Below, piece by piece: positions 43,093 through 54,496 of a DNA stretch of 64,000 bases (its first letter is position 1; every line of letters starts with the position of its first letter). A program made the translations under genes and the position numbers. The notes under the pieces are model-generated. The model made no database searches, was not told the origin of the DNA, and was given only the letters and a program-made list of their open reading frames with translations. Origin of the DNA: Elysia crispata (taxonomy: Eukaryota > Mollusca > Gastropoda > Plakobranchidae); NCBI GenBank assembly GCA_033675545.1, contig JAWDGP010000029.1, forward strand, positions 870,001 through 934,000, written 5' to 3'.

Positions 43093-44205
43093 TGATATTT
43101 TCGTGATTCTTTTATGAATGTCAAATTATTTTTTTATGTCTATTGACTTGCAAAAGAAAGACCATTTGATACTTCTGGTCATAACTGTGCAGGAAATTTG
43201 ATTTCACGTGTCATGTTCTCTTTGTAGTTTCACTGATTGTAGGAGTTAAAAAAAATCTTATCTCGACCTCGATGAAAACATTTTTCATAAAAAAAAGTTA
43301 ACGCTTTCCATAAATCGTAGACAACACGAACTGCTTCATGTAATTTTCACGAGCATTTGTGGGAATAGTTGCATCTACAAGTTGCTTTGCGTAAACATAT
43401 CTTTACTGTCCCCGCATTAATAGATTTGTTGGTAGTTGACTCTATCAACTTGATGTGAATCCTTCTGACAACAACTTTGTTACTCAGTGTAGGTTTGCGT
43501 GAATATTTCTTATGGGTTTTTTTTTTTTTTGCTTACTGGAGATTTCGTGCATTGTCGTTGTGGTATATAAAGGATGTTTCAGGAACCGTGTGCTTACTCG
43601 GCGATTACAGTTTTCTGTAAGGTTTTGTTAAAGAGGAAAGATCAAGCTTCAGCAGAAAGATAACGATGGTGAAGCTCATTTTAAGATTTGAGTTGAAAAG
43701 GAAAGTAGTTTTGTATGGTGAAATGATGAGTGAGTTTAGCAATAAATCATATTCACTTTTTACAAGAAATGCATTTCCGGCAATAATGTAAATCATTATG
43801 CTTTATTAGAAAAATCTTCCCCCAGTACTACGTCTTCGTTATGAATTCTCCATAAACGTGATTTCAAAATAAAGAATAAATATTTCTTTGTAATAATTTT
43901 TTCATTTAATAGACCTTGGTTCATATTATTCAATCGTTTTCCTCTGTTTGCAACATTGTTTTACGACGTGCAAGGTGTTTTTTTTTTTTTTTTGTGTTAT
44001 TTTGTTGTTTTTTTGTTTTTTGTTTTTTTTTTTGTTGTTGTTGTTTTATATTTTTTTGAATGACTTGTTATCCGTCCATGTAATAATTCCATGTGCTAGT
44101 AAACATTCTTCCTCTTGGTGTTGCGCTGCAGCTATGTTTTACCTTTGCATTCATTGTCGTGTGAAATCATCGCACTGATCTGTTTGAATCGTTCGCTCCT
44201 TACAG

Positions 44206-44279
44206 ACCACATGCTGAGAATTGTGCTTTCCGACCCGACTTCAGAGATCATAAGAGGGACACTAGAAATCCACCACAGA
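44206..44279 (+). CDS. coiled-coil SRCR protein, exon 6 (start of SRCR domain 2)
   Basis: Acceptor CGCTCCTTACAG, donor CAGA|GTAAGT, phase 1 to phase 0. It codes HMLRIVLSDPTSEIIRGTLE, the first strand of the second SRCR domain. An internal intron within an SRCR domain contrasts with the single-exon first domain, so the two domains are not a recent exon duplication. Confidence 0.8.
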
Positions 44280-44921
44280 GTAAGTAGTGATGAGCTGTTT
44301 AATGCTGCATTGATGCTTTAGTATGTCCGCAGGCTGGCGCCACACTCCTCTCGCTTTCATGACGTTACCGCCATCCAATTTGCAGAAATCACAAGAACCT
44401 TCTAAAATATCTGGGAAGCTACGGTATGCCATCCCTTCGCATTCCCTTCGCTTACACGGCTACTCATGAAGATATGGATTTTATTACTACAGAAGTTATT
44501 CCCGCGTTTCATTGTTTACGTCATGTGAAAACCGCTCGTAGATCGTCGGTAGGCGGATGCTCTAAAAGTGGTACAGTACAATATGGAGCAAAAAAAAAAA
44601 TGACCTTGAAACCGACTGACTTCGACCTCCATACAGACACATAATTATGTACCTTTTCTCCAAAAGATCCAGGAAGTCATTTACATGCTGAGATTGAGAG
44701 GAAAATATTTCTGTGAAGCGAGTTACATGTAGTTTTTTACATCCAGTGAAATTTCTGTCTTAAATCGAGTTGGCAATGAGGATAGTGTGAAACCACTCCG
44801 TTAAATGGGTCTGTTTTATTTGTGTTGTTAGCAAGGTTAGCAGGGAAAGTGAGAATAAAGCGACCATATCTGTGGATGATATTCCACCCTTGAATCGATA
44901 TAAAACTTTTTTTTTTTTCCG

Positions 44922-44942
44922 GGGGGGGGGGGGGGGGGGGGG
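44922..44942. repeat. poly(G) run
   Basis: About 21 consecutive G residues after a T-run. Runs of this length are prone to sequencing error and can form G-quadruplex structures. Confidence 0.9.
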
Positions 44943-45550
44943 TCAATTTCGAGGTGATATACCACGTACATAGTCCCAAATAAGTATTTTATGATTTTAT
45001 GATTGAGGGGCAGATACATTCCTAAATTGAACTTTGGTCTTCTGAGTCTTTCATCTTTCATGGGTGTCAATGAAATTGTATATTGATTAAAAGTATGTTG
45101 AATTTATGGCTGCTTGACAATCTAGGTACTCAGCTTGTGTTTTTTACGCAGTTCTAAGATGACCGTTACTCCTCGTGCAAAACTGAGCGAAGTGTGCTTC
45201 TTTCTAGCTTTAGATTCTCCAGTCTATATTCTCACAATGTATGTGACGGCCAACAAACAAAAAAAAAATACATGTACTTGGAAATAAAATAAAACATTTC
45301 AAAGTAGGATTAACAGGAAGGCAGGTCAAATCGAGGCACTGTGGAGAACAATTGTGTAGCGCTTGGTAACAAGACAGAACGTTACTCTGCCTTGTGACGC
45401 TACATTTCGCAGTTCTGTTTGTTTGAGATCAATAAACCCAGTTCGCTGTTGAACAATTAATCTGTTTTCATGTTAAACAGTGATAAACAAATTATCACGT
45501 CGTGAAGAATATACCTCCTAAAATCAAAAAAAGAAATAACGGTATTTCAT

Positions 45551-45606
45551 AGTACTTACTTACTTACTGCCCTTTTTGCCGTAGGCAATTAGGGCAGCTA
45601 TTTCAT
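45551..45606 (-). mobile_element. 3' tail of a LINE/SINE-type retroposon
   Basis: On the minus strand a hairpin (CTGCCCT ... GCC TAC GGC ... AGGGCAG) is followed by GTAAGTAAGTAAGTA. A stem-loop followed by a short-unit repeat is the usual 3' terminus of several non-LTR and SINE families. No body of the element can be recognised upstream, so this is a heavily truncated copy. Confidence 0.5.
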
Positions 45607-45670
45607 AGTAACAATTGATTTATTCTGGGTCAATCGAGAGTAAAGTATCTTAGAAACCAATAAGGATACT

Positions 45671-45686
45671 CTCTCTCTCTCTCTCA

Positions 45687-45717
<31 letters not shown>

Positions 45718-45775
45718 CTTTCTCTCTCTTTCTCTCTCCCCCCACCCCCTTTCTCTGTCTCTCTCTCAATTTGTC
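45671..45775. repeat. imperfect (CT)n microsatellite
   Basis: CT tract with CA, CC and TT interruptions and a CCCCCCACCCCC block. Confidence 0.93.
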
Positions 45776-45975
45776 TCTTTTTTGTGTAACGTACACAGCA
45801 CAATATTTATCTATCTATATATAAATAATCCAAAAATGGGTCATATATATATGATTGCTAATGTTAGAGCATATCAGTTTATCAGATCAGAGATATCAGA
45901 TGAATATGAAAAATAAAATACAATGTATTTGATTTTCTTCGCCAGTCTGGTATCATAACTATTTTCCTTCAATAG

Positions 45976-46224
45976 GGTTTGTGGCTGCCAGTTTGTGAGG
46001 AGGGTTGGACTGGCTTTTCTGCCCGAGTGGCCTGCCGCCAGATGGGACACGCTGATGGACGAGACAATGAGCTCAAACCCAAAGAACGGCTGCCAGAGAG
46101 CAATGGGACCTGGCTTTCCCACGTAGATTGCAGGGGTAATGAATTAAGGCTTGACCTCTGTCCATCCCACGGCTGGACCAAGTCTTGTAAGGACTTCAAA
46201 CCTGCCGGGATCTTGTGCGTTTGA
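45976..46224 (+). CDS. coiled-coil SRCR protein, exon 7 (rest of SRCR domain 2, stop)
   Basis: Acceptor CTTCAATAG, phase 0. The exon codes GLWLPVCEEGWTGFSARVAC and ends with GWTKSC and PAGILCV, then TGA at 46222-46224. With exon 6 it gives six cysteines and the HVDC and LDLC landmarks of an SRCR domain. NGT is a possible glycosylation site. No transmembrane segment follows, so the SRCR domains are the C-terminus. No clear AATAAA is seen in the next 300 bases; ATTAAA occurs near 46734, beyond a MITE. Confidence 0.88.
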   Translation, partial: GLWLPVCEEGWTGFSARVACRQMGHADGRDNELKPKERLPESNGTWLSHVDCRGNELRLDLCPSHGWTKSCKDFKPAGILCV

Positions 46225-46411
46225 GAAAGACACAGCAGAAATGGGAGGCATGAGACGATTCCAATGGTCCAAAATATTCTTACTTTATCATATCTGGGCT
46301 TCTTTATCAACATAAAGTATTTAAAAAATGTCATCCCCTTCTAAAGATCTCAAGCTTTTCAATCATTTTTCAGAGTAAAATTTTCTTGAAAGCTGTGCAC
46401 TCGAAAGAATA

Positions 46412-46700
46412 TACAGTGGAAGCCTCATAATTCGAACTGTATTGGAGTGATTTTCATCTTCGAATTGAGAGGGTTTTAATTCCTAAAAAGGCGCAAAACT
46501 GGACACGTTGACTGAGTGTGTAATGTGCCTGCAACGAGTAACTCTCCCCTTTCCCTTTTCCACTTTGCTACCAGTATCTCTGTTACTAGTGACATTCCTT
46601 TCTTAGTGCATCGGATCCCTCCTTGCTTTGTTAACAAACTGGTCAGCCTTTATCGGGTAGTAATTTGCCTTCGACTTCGGTTTTTGAGGTTTCCACTGTA
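46412..46700. mobile_element. pogo/Tigger-like MITE with TA target duplication
   Basis: A 285-bp element (46414-46698) with terminal inverted repeats CAGTGGAAGCCTCATAA and the complement of TTTTTGAGGTTTCCACTG, bounded by TA on both sides. The motif CAGTGGAANCCTC followed by AATTCGAAC resembles pogo/Tigger termini. There is no coding capacity, so it is non-autonomous. It lies between the convergent SRCR and RRP12 genes and may sit in the SRCR 3' UTR. Confidence 0.8.
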
Positions 46701-48383
46701 GATGATTACAGGAAAATAGAATTATCTGAAAAGTATTAAAAGATTCAAACTATTGTCGGCTGACTGAAGGTGTCAGATTTGTATCATATGGGTAAGATTA
46801 TACAAGAACTTTCCTAACGTACAGGGCTCTCTAACCCTCATAGCCAATAGGAACATTTAAGTCACAATGTGTTCTCAGATGCATATTTTAAAAAGGGGAA
46901 GAGGTGAAGAGGAATTGTGAGCGCTACAAGTATGGGAATATTTTTTTTTAAAGTATGTCTTCTTGAAATAATGTGATGTGTCATATGTTCTTACACTTGT
47001 ATTATAGTTCTCATCCACTCAAGGTGACACAGACATCTGCCTAAATCATCAGTATTATTAACTGATAAATATTGTTTTGTACTATTATTTTTTGGATCAT
47101 TTACATCTGACACAATTTCCAAGGCAGCAATTTTATTTAAAAAAAATAAAGAAATGAAAAAAATATGCCGTCTCAATTTGTGACAATATAACACCCAAGC
47201 ATATTTCAATCTCTTAGTTTTTTTTTTTTATCATATTGCAAGTTCTGTTGTTTTATGAGCGAGTGTTTTAGCAAAAGTGCTCAATTTGAATGAAGTGATG
47301 GTGGCTAAGTGGTCAGGACGTAGGTTTTACAAGTTTTAGCAACGGCTATGCCTGGGATTTGATGTAAGTAGATATAACTTTTATTGCATCTATAGTTCTC
47401 CAAGCAAGTCAGGTGTACTTGGGCCTCTGTTTTGGCTATGAAGAAAAACCTGTGAGAGACAAACACCCCAATGTGTTTCAACAATTAACTTTCGGTTAAG
47501 ATATTGTCCTTCAAGACCATTGATAATAACTCATTGTTTGAACATGATATTTTTTTTTAAACAGAATTTTGGCTAATGTGAGAAAAGAAGAAAAGGCATT
47601 TCAAATGAATTATTTATGTTTGTTTAAAAAAAAAAAAAACAAGTGGAACATTTTAGCATTGATAATAAGATGGCCATAATATATTTCTATACTCACTCTT
47701 TTGAACAAGCCACAAGAAAAATGTCAGTGCTGAAAATTTTAAAGCGAAGTGCTTGAGTGTTATTTTGATCAGCTTAACATGTTGATGCGATTTTATCAAA
47801 GTAAATGTAATGCAACATATGTAAGAGGTGTTTTAAAGACTTGCATCAACTAATGAAGATTCTCTTATCACTTTTATTTCAACTCATATATAATTGTGTT
47901 TAAAGGTCCCAAAGTATCTCAACAATGACTGCAGACCTTTCAATAACATCATACAAAGTATATTTACAGCGCAATGTAGAAAGTGTTACCTTATAACCTA
48001 TTCTCAAAAATTTTCTTCAAGCATTGTTTTGACAATATAGCTACACTCTACACTAAAAAAGTTGGATGGTATACACATAGTATTTTTTGATAAGTCATTG
48101 TTGAAAACAAAAAATTATGTAAATAAGCCTTGTTTCATTTAAGAGAAGAAGTATATTGCAATATAGATTAAAATTCTATGATTATTAAATTGCAGTTCTT
48201 TTCCTTGGTGAAACATCTGCAAAAAAAGATACAAAGAGTTCAATGTGTTTAGTTTTGTTCCTTTCGTTCTCATTTTAAATCACTTCTTATAAACTAAATG
48301 GCATTACAAAAAAGGCAGTTGAAATACATCTGACAGCAATATAAATATTAGCTAAAATGTAATGAACACCATCATTAGCAAAA
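46701..48383. other. region between the convergent SRCR and RRP12 genes
   Basis: AT-rich sequence with no exon found. It holds a tRNA-like relic (47297-47370) and several T and A runs. Confidence 0.6.
47297..47370 (+). repeat. tRNA-like relic, possibly a SINE head
   Basis: TGGCTAAGTGG matches a Pol III A box, and GGGATTTGA about 45 bases on resembles a decayed B box. The fold is not a functional tRNA. It may be the tRNA-derived head of an old SINE, but no tail is identified. Confidence 0.35.
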
Positions 48384-48389
48384 TTTATT
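48384..48389 (-). terminator. polyadenylation signal of RRP12
   Basis: AATAAA on the minus strand, 43 bases downstream of the RRP12 stop codon, would give a very short 3' UTR. Other AATAAA words further downstream (for example near 47872) could serve too. Confidence 0.5.
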
Positions 48390-48431
48390 TTCATTCAGCA
48401 AATTTACACTAAATGCATTGTCCAAAAACTC

Positions 48432-48531
48432 TCATTTTCCTTTCTTGGCTTTTGATTTCATTCCTTTAGCAGCTCCTTTCTTTGCTCCTCTGACCAAGTT
48501 TTTGAAAGATCCTTTGTTTTTCATTTGTTTT
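48432..48531 (-). CDS. RRP12: RRP12, last exon (basic C-terminus)
   Basis: Acceptor CTTCCCCCTCAG, TGA at 48432-48434. It codes KQMKNKGSFKNLVRGAKKGA and a further Lys-rich end, the basic tail found in RRP12 proteins. The first base completes the Arg codon begun in the previous exon. Confidence 0.88.
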
Positions 48532-49494
48532 CTGAGGGGGAAGAATTATAAGAACAAGATGACGTGGATTGCACTATCTATACGTGAAGATAAAATTTGT
48601 CACTTATATGAATACACTTAAGTATTTGCTACCATTTTCTTGAATAAATTTAGGGCAAATTATTGAAATCAAAATTACAGGGAAAATATTCTTCTGTAAT
48701 GCACTGCATGACCGAAAGTAAAGTTTGTTTATCTCAACTGTGCAAATTTGTAATACCAGCCATCAATTTCAGTTATTTCATAATTTGGAAAGCATCTAAG
48801 AATGTTTAGGATAAACAATCATAGCAGCAAAAATTATGAATTTTCATCCTTTAGAGAGTTCAGGTGAATTTGAACATTTTCAAATGAGGTTCATCAGTCA
48901 ATACATCGCAATCTATTTATATCAATACCACTGAGAAAAACTCAAGGCATAGAAGAGAAACGCAATGATAAACATTCATCAGTTTCACCGTAGTGTTGAT
49001 AGATATTGATTCTTGGTCTAAATTTAAATTTACTTAAAAAAAAAAAACAGGGTTTTTCGGGGGGTAAGGATGTTTTTTTCTATTGAAAGCTGTTGAAACT
49101 ATGCTATCAGAACCATTAAATCAGTATCAGAAGTGCTAATGAAGATGTGAACAAATATGTAATTTATTTTTTACAATACTTAAAGCAGAGCAGTAAAAGT
49201 AAAAAAAAAATGGCCGATTAAAATTACAACAGTCCAGCATTTTAAAGTCTTAGGACATTTTGTTTTAAAGCAAAATCAATAAAGTAATGAGATAGAACAG
49301 ATTTCAATATTTAACTGGATCTAGCTCAAATAAAGGTCTGGGCAACTTGTGCCTGAACTGCTATTATTCATCATGTTAATTTGATTGGACAGCACATACC
49401 TTAAAGTAGAAGAGGGCAAGAGAGCATAATCAACTTTAATAAATCTTAGACCTTTCCCATCAATGTCTCAAATTTAAACATTTACAGAATATAC

Positions 49495-49577
49495 CTTTTA
49501 TTCAGAGAGTTGAAGTTCAAGGGAACATATGCATATGGGTCAGGCTTGTCTTTTTTCTTCACATCTCCAGCAGCTTT
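49495..49577 (-). CDS. RRP12: RRP12, exon 14 in window
   Basis: It codes [20 protein letters not shown]. The GDVKKKxxPDPYAYxPLN block is one of the best conserved stretches of RRP12 C-termini and was the first clue to the gene. Phase 0 in, phase 2 out, donor AAAAG|GTATAT. Confidence 0.92.
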
Positions 49578-49673
49578 CTGTAAATTAAGATAATAAAATA
49601 TTTAAGTTTTTAAAAAAATTGTTGGGATTAAAAAAATATCTTCTTCAAATAGTACTCATTTTAAAATCTTTTA

Positions 49674-49885
49674 CCAAATATCCATGAATCATACTCGCAA
49701 CATTCTTATTCCTAATCTAAATGTAAGATAATGGGCCTCTAAAAATAAAAATGCACATTTTCTGCTATCAACACTTTTCCAAATATCCATGAATCATACT
49801 CGCAACATTCTTATTCCTAATCTAAATGTAAGATAATGGGCCTCTAAAAATAAAAATGCACATTTTCTGCTATCAACACTTTTCC
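49674..49885. repeat. 105-bp tandem duplication in an RRP12 intron
   Basis: Two copies with no visible difference, starting at 49674 and 49779 (CCAAATATCCATGAATCATA). The identity points to a very recent event or an assembly artefact. Confidence 0.93.
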
Positions 49886-50289
49886 ATTATCAAGTAATTA
49901 AGATTTTCTTCTTAGAGTCATCTAAGCTTATATGAAATAACATGCTTAGGCAAGCAAAAGCACACTTTACTGGCTGACAGAAATATGATGATGGCAGTTG
50001 GAAAGTTTTTAAACAGTATTTACTGAACGCAGCAAAAATTTATTTCAGCATGAGGTTTGAATTTTTGAAGGAAAACTGACAACCAAATTCTAAGAGTTCA
50101 ATCTATATATAAATTTTGTTAGGAGGATATATCTCCAGAGCAATATTGAAGGTGAAGTTTTCATAGAAGAGCTAAATGTAAAACAAGCAGACAAACTGAC
50201 TCAAAGGAAACAAAAATGTTACAATAAGATGGTTCGCTTGATGGTCAGAGAACAATGAATGGTGTACTATTATCCATTTTCTTTCTAAC

Positions 50290-50381
50290 CTTTGATCTAA
50301 ATTCTTGTCCAAAACCAGAGTCACTCTGGGGGCCAGATCTTCTAGCCCTTGCAACGGGTCGATGGATTCCAGTTCCGCCAG
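50290..50381 (-). CDS. RRP12: RRP12, exon 13 in window
   Basis: It codes GGTGIHRPVARARRSG and on to FGQEFRSK, phase 1 in, phase 0 out, donor AAAG|GTTAGA. The AGGxGIHRPVA motif is diagnostic of RRP12; its first Ala codon is split with the previous exon. Confidence 0.9.
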
Positions 50382-50653
50382 CTTAAAGAAAAAAACAAAA
50401 TTTCAATACTGACATTTTTGCCTAGCCCATTTTTCAAATGCTAAGTTCAACCTTATAAGTGTTTACTTATAATGTCATAGAAGAGTATTTCAATACCAAA
50501 TTTTAAAAAGAGAAAGTTGATGATAATAATTAATATCGCTCCAAAATATCTTTAAAACCTGTCACCTTACAAAAATATTTTTCTTCCTTGTCTTTTTTTT
50601 TTACCCCCCCCCCCCCCACCCCCCAACACACACACACAAATACTTCAGATATT

Positions 50654-51353
50654 TTAACTCAATCCCACCTATACTGCCCACCATCGCCCGTATGGATCAC
50701 TATATTGTGTACATATATCGCCCGTCATCGCCCGTTTACTTTCACTTTCTGAGTGTCTACTTTCTTTCCTTATAACTACCGGAAATCTCGTGCTAACCTC
50801 ATTTACGTTTAGAGGACACTTTAGACTTTGTTTTGGTTAGTTTAGTTTTGTTTTCGGGCTTAATTTAGATATAAAAATGCCGTTCGAAATTGACCATGTT
50901 TGTCCGCGATTTCAAGGCCTAGGCTAGATCTAAACTTTGAATTAGGATAGATGATCACTAAAATCATCTCAGGGATGCTATAGAAACCATTTATTTTGGT
51001 TATCTGCAATCAGCATAAAATAATGACCTTTGTCCATTTGACATTGGGATCAGATTGTGATGTTGAGATGGTGGTGAAGTGAGATGTTGATGGTGAAAAA
51101 ATGAAATGGTGGTGAAGTCAGCCTGAAGTGAAGGAGAAGTCTTAAAAAATTGGTTTACTATCTTGAAACCTAGCTTAATGAAAAATTCAACATCTCTAGT
51201 TTTTTTTACAATTTATTTCATAATTTTATCTTGTTTTGTTTGGCGGTAATATTTTTTTAAATGTATAGATCTATTTTTTGTACGGAGTTACGCCCCTTCT
51301 CTTAGGGTCAGGGCTTTACCTAAACTGGAGTTATTTAGGTGGGATTGAGTTAA
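50654..51353. mobile_element. 700-bp inverted-repeat element bounded by TTAA, in an RRP12 intron
   Basis: TTAA at 50654-50657 is followed by CTCAATCCCACCTA, and the exact complement TAGGTGGGATTGAG precedes TTAA at 51350-51353. The 14-base TIRs next to a TTAA on each side fit a non-autonomous cut-and-paste element of piggyBac-like target choice, although piggyBac termini usually start CCC. The interior repeats ATCGCCCG three times (50685-50735) and has no coding capacity. Confidence 0.7.
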
Positions 51354-51430
51354 GGCAATACTATGTACTACTAAAAATTATCTTAGTGAGTGAAGAATAT
51401 TAGCAACGAATTTTCTCCAGTTTTGCATGC

Positions 51431-51518
51431 CTTTGTATTTTGAAGAAGATGCTCCTATCTCTTCCTCATCATCATCATCATCTGGGGCAGCAGTGTCTCT
51501 TTTTCTCTTTCGGTTTTT
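51431..51518 (-). CDS. RRP12: RRP12, exon 12 in window (acidic; GC donor)
   Basis: Acceptor GGGTCAG, phase 0 in. It codes KNRKRKRDTAAPDDDDDEEE then IGASSSKYK, phase 1 out. The only end that joins in the conserved frame to GGTGIHRPVA is after AAAG before GCATGC, a GC donor. The acidic run and KR patch are typical of this disordered tail region. Confidence 0.78.
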
Positions 51519-52000
51519 CTGACCCAAAAAAAAATACAAAAAAATTTCATGTTAATTTTTAATATGGGTTTATAATGGGCAACAAACGCTTAAAACAACA
51601 CATGAATGAGTTCTTTCCAGGCATCAAATTATTGTTTTGAAACAAAGAAGAAAAAAATTACACCTATCACATTATCAGATATCATTTTTATTTTTTCGAA
51701 CAGTATCTTTTTCTTCCCTCTTCATTGTTCACTCAGGTGGAGAAATCACACAGTTACACCAAAAAAAAAAAAAAGAAAAATTGAACGTTCATAAATTTAT
51801 AGAGTTGACATCAGTTTTTTCTTACAGAGAAACAAATTTTGGAAAATATTTTTTTATATGGGCACAACTGGGCCAATGAAATCTCTGATAACGGCCGTCA
51901 GTATTCTAAGCAATGACTTTACTGGCTTTGTTCAAGAGGTTTGATAAAGATCTGATTACTCATGTGGACTCCTAAGGAGAGAATTTGAAAAGATAATTTT

Positions 52001-53246
52001 CTGATCTCTCTACATTGATGCAGGAGTTTCCATGGTTCAAGTTTCTGTAGTCTGTGACTGATCTCTCTACATTGAGCCAGGAGTTTCCATGGTTCAAGTT
52101 ACTGTAGTCTGTGGCTGATCTCTCTACATTGAGCCAGGAGTTTCCATGGTTCAAGTTTCTGTAGTCTGTGACTGATCTCTCTACATTGAGCCAGGAGTTT
52201 CCATGGTTCAAGTTTCTGTAGTCTGTGACTGATCTCTCTACATTGAGCCAGGAGTTTCCATGGTTCAAGTTACTGTAGTCTGTGGCTGATCTCTCTACAT
52301 TGAGCCAGGAGTTTCCATGGTTCAAGTTTCTGTAGTCTGTGACTGATCTCTCTACATTGAGCCTGGAGTTTCCATGGTTCAAGTTACTGTAGTCTGTGGC
52401 TGATCTCTCTACATTGAGCCAGGAGTTTCCATGGTTCAAGTTTCTGTAGTCTGTGACTGATCTCTCTACATTGAGCCAGGAGTTTCCATGGTTCAAGTTA
52501 CTGTAGTCTGTGGCTGATCTCTCTACATTGAGCCAGGAGTTTCCATGGTTCAAGTTTCTGTAGTCTGTGACTGATCTCTCTACATTGAGCCAGGAGTTTC
52601 CATGGTTCAAGTTACTGTAGTCTGTGGCTGATCTCTCTACATTGAGCCAGGAGTTTCCATGGTTCAAGTTACTGTAGTCTGTGGCTGATCTCTCTACATT
52701 GAGCCAGGAGTTTCCATGGTTCAAGTTACTGTAGTCTGTGGCTGATCTCTCTACATTGAGCCAGGAGTTTCCATGGTTCAAGTTACTGTAGTCTGTGGCT
52801 GATCTCTCTACATTGAGCCAGGAGTTTCCATGGTTCAAGTTACTGTAGTCTGTGGCTGATCTCTCTACATTGAGCCAGGAGTTTCCATGGTTCAAGTTTC
52901 TTTAGTCTGTGACTGATCTCTCTACATTGAGCCAGGAGTTTCCATGGTTCAAGTTTCTGTAGTCTGTGGCTGATCTCTCTACATTGAGCCAGGAGTTTGC
53001 ATGGTTCAAGTTACTGTAGTCTGTGGCTGATCTCTCTACATTGAGCCAGGAGTTTCCATGGTCCAAGTTACTGTAGTCTCTGACTGATCTCTCTACACTG
53101 AGCCAGGAGTTTCCATGGTTCAAGTTTCTGTAGTCTGTGGCTGATCTCTCTACATTGAGCCAGGAGTTTCCATGGTTCAAGTTACTGTAGTCTGTGGCTG
53201 ATCTCTCTACATTGAGCCAGGAGTTTCCATGGTTCAAGTTACTATA
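52001..53246. repeat. 57-bp minisatellite, about 22 copies, in an RRP12 intron
   Basis: The unit has CTGATCTCTCTACATTGAGC, CAGGAGTTTCCATGGTTCAA and GTTACTGTAGTCTGTGG. The minus strand (RRP12 sense) is open through the array (19-residue period NHGNSWLNVERSATDYSNL), except for one TAA at about 52902 caused by a G-to-T change. Two linked variants, TTTCTG with GTGAC and TTACTG with GTGGC, alternate over much of the 5' half and become uniform later. It lies wholly within the intron between exons 12 and 11. Confidence 0.95.
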
Positions 53247-53500
53247 GAAGGACTGTTCTTTTTGGTCCAGAATTTTTCTGGGCAGGTCATGAGAAGCTTT
53301 ATTCAGGTTAATCTGAGTCATTCACTGTTTTGGTAAGTTACACTTTCTGATATTAACAAAGAGCCTCTAACATGACTTGTATCTTTTATTTTTTTTCATA
53401 TTAAATACACACATTTATCCTCAAGGAGAAGGTAAAGTTTTTTGAAAACAGGTTGAGAATCAGATATTAATAACTAACGCAAGTTATACGAACCACTAAC

Positions 53501-53583
53501 CTTAGTTCCAGCGCCTTCCAAAGCTGAAAACAAATCGTCTAGATCCTCCTCCTCATCACCTGATCCTGACCCTTTATGTGCAC
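53501..53583 (-). CDS. RRP12: RRP12, exon 11 in window
   Basis: Acceptor GTTTTAG, donor TAAG|GTTAGT. It codes AHKGSGSGDEEEDLDDLF and SALEGAGTK, phase 1 in, phase 0 out. Part of the acidic disordered C-terminal region. Confidence 0.82.
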
Positions 53584-53799
53584 CTAAAACGACAATTATG
53601 TAAACACTTTTAAAAAGTTAATTTCTTCTCACACCCTTCACAACGAATAATGTCATGTAAAATCACAAAGGTTCTGAGAAAAAGAGATTTCATAAGTTAT
53701 GTAATGGGATACCATAAAAAAAATTATTTAGTTTTTGTAATATGAAAAAAAATACATTTGATTTAGAGACACAAGTCCTAATACATAAACAGATCATAC

Positions 53800-53928
53800 G
53801 TTTTCTGGACTTTTTGTTTTCCTCTTCCTCAGCATCTTGAGTGATGATAAGCCTGCCATCTGAAGCCAGCTTGAAGCCTCTGTCTTTGTCTCCGGCAGTG
53901 CTTTCCTTTTCTTCCTTTGGTCTTGTAG
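53800..53928 (-). CDS. RRP12: RRP12, exon 10 in window
   Basis: Codes TRPKEEKESTAGDKDRGFKL, then ASDGRLIITQDAEEEE. The F-K-x-x-x-DGRLII motif is a hallmark of RRP12. Phase 1 in, phase 1 out, donor AAAC|GTATGA. Confidence 0.92.
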
Positions 53929-54231
53929 CTACAGACATACCAAGAAAAATTTTATATCAAACAAGGTATTCTCCTCCCACTTTAGGTGGGGGAATGCAGA
54001 GATAAAATAAAAAGGAGATGAAAGTTTATTTTGTTCTCTCATTAAAAGAAGAAAAAAAATCACTCAGAAATAAGCTTCTAATTTATTTTTTTTTTCGCAT
54101 AGAAAATCTACTACTATATATAGGCCTATATTTTAGTGACTCCAACTCTACTGATCAAAATGTTTTCAGAAGCTGCACAATCATAAAATTTCAAGTTTTG
54201 TAGAACACAGTATATTTAGTGTCCAAATGCT

Positions 54232-54496
54232 TAACTCATTGTGTGCCAATCGACGATGTATCGTTGATATAGTGAGCCACAGCTGTGCCAATCGACGATG
54301 TATCGTCGATATAAGAACCAATGTTTGTTTCGCCATTTGTAGCTCGGTCATGAAACTTTTTAAGTTTCCTATGAGAGATAACTCTAAATATATAAAAAGT
54401 CATAGTTACACAAAAATAAGCCAAACTGGAACCCAATTTCCAATGCATCCTCTAAAGACAATATGCACAGTAAAAATGGCCTGGCACAATGAGTTA
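54232..54496. mobile_element. 265-bp inverted-repeat element with nested palindromes
   Basis: The ends TAACTCATTGTGTGCCA and TGGCACAATGAGTTA are inverted repeats differing by one TG. Inside, CAATCGACGATGTATCGT occurs twice (54247 and 54291), each part of a palindrome ATCGACGAT-GT-ATCGTCGAT (the first copy has one mismatch). No coding capacity; probably a MITE in the RRP12 intron. Target duplication not clear. Confidence 0.6.

Larger units (their letters stand above)
40871..44205 (+). other. SRCR gene intron 5
   Basis: Mostly occupied by the deleted Ty3/Gypsy element (41120-43092, opposite strand), then AT-rich sequence with T-runs at 43520 and 43978-44035. Confidence 0.7.
44280..45975 (+). 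other. SRCR gene intron 6
   Basis: Holds a GC-richer patch (about 44330-44650) with short open frames of no known family, a G-run (44922-44942), a retroposon-like tail (45551-45606) and the CT tract (45671-45775). Confidence 0.6.
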
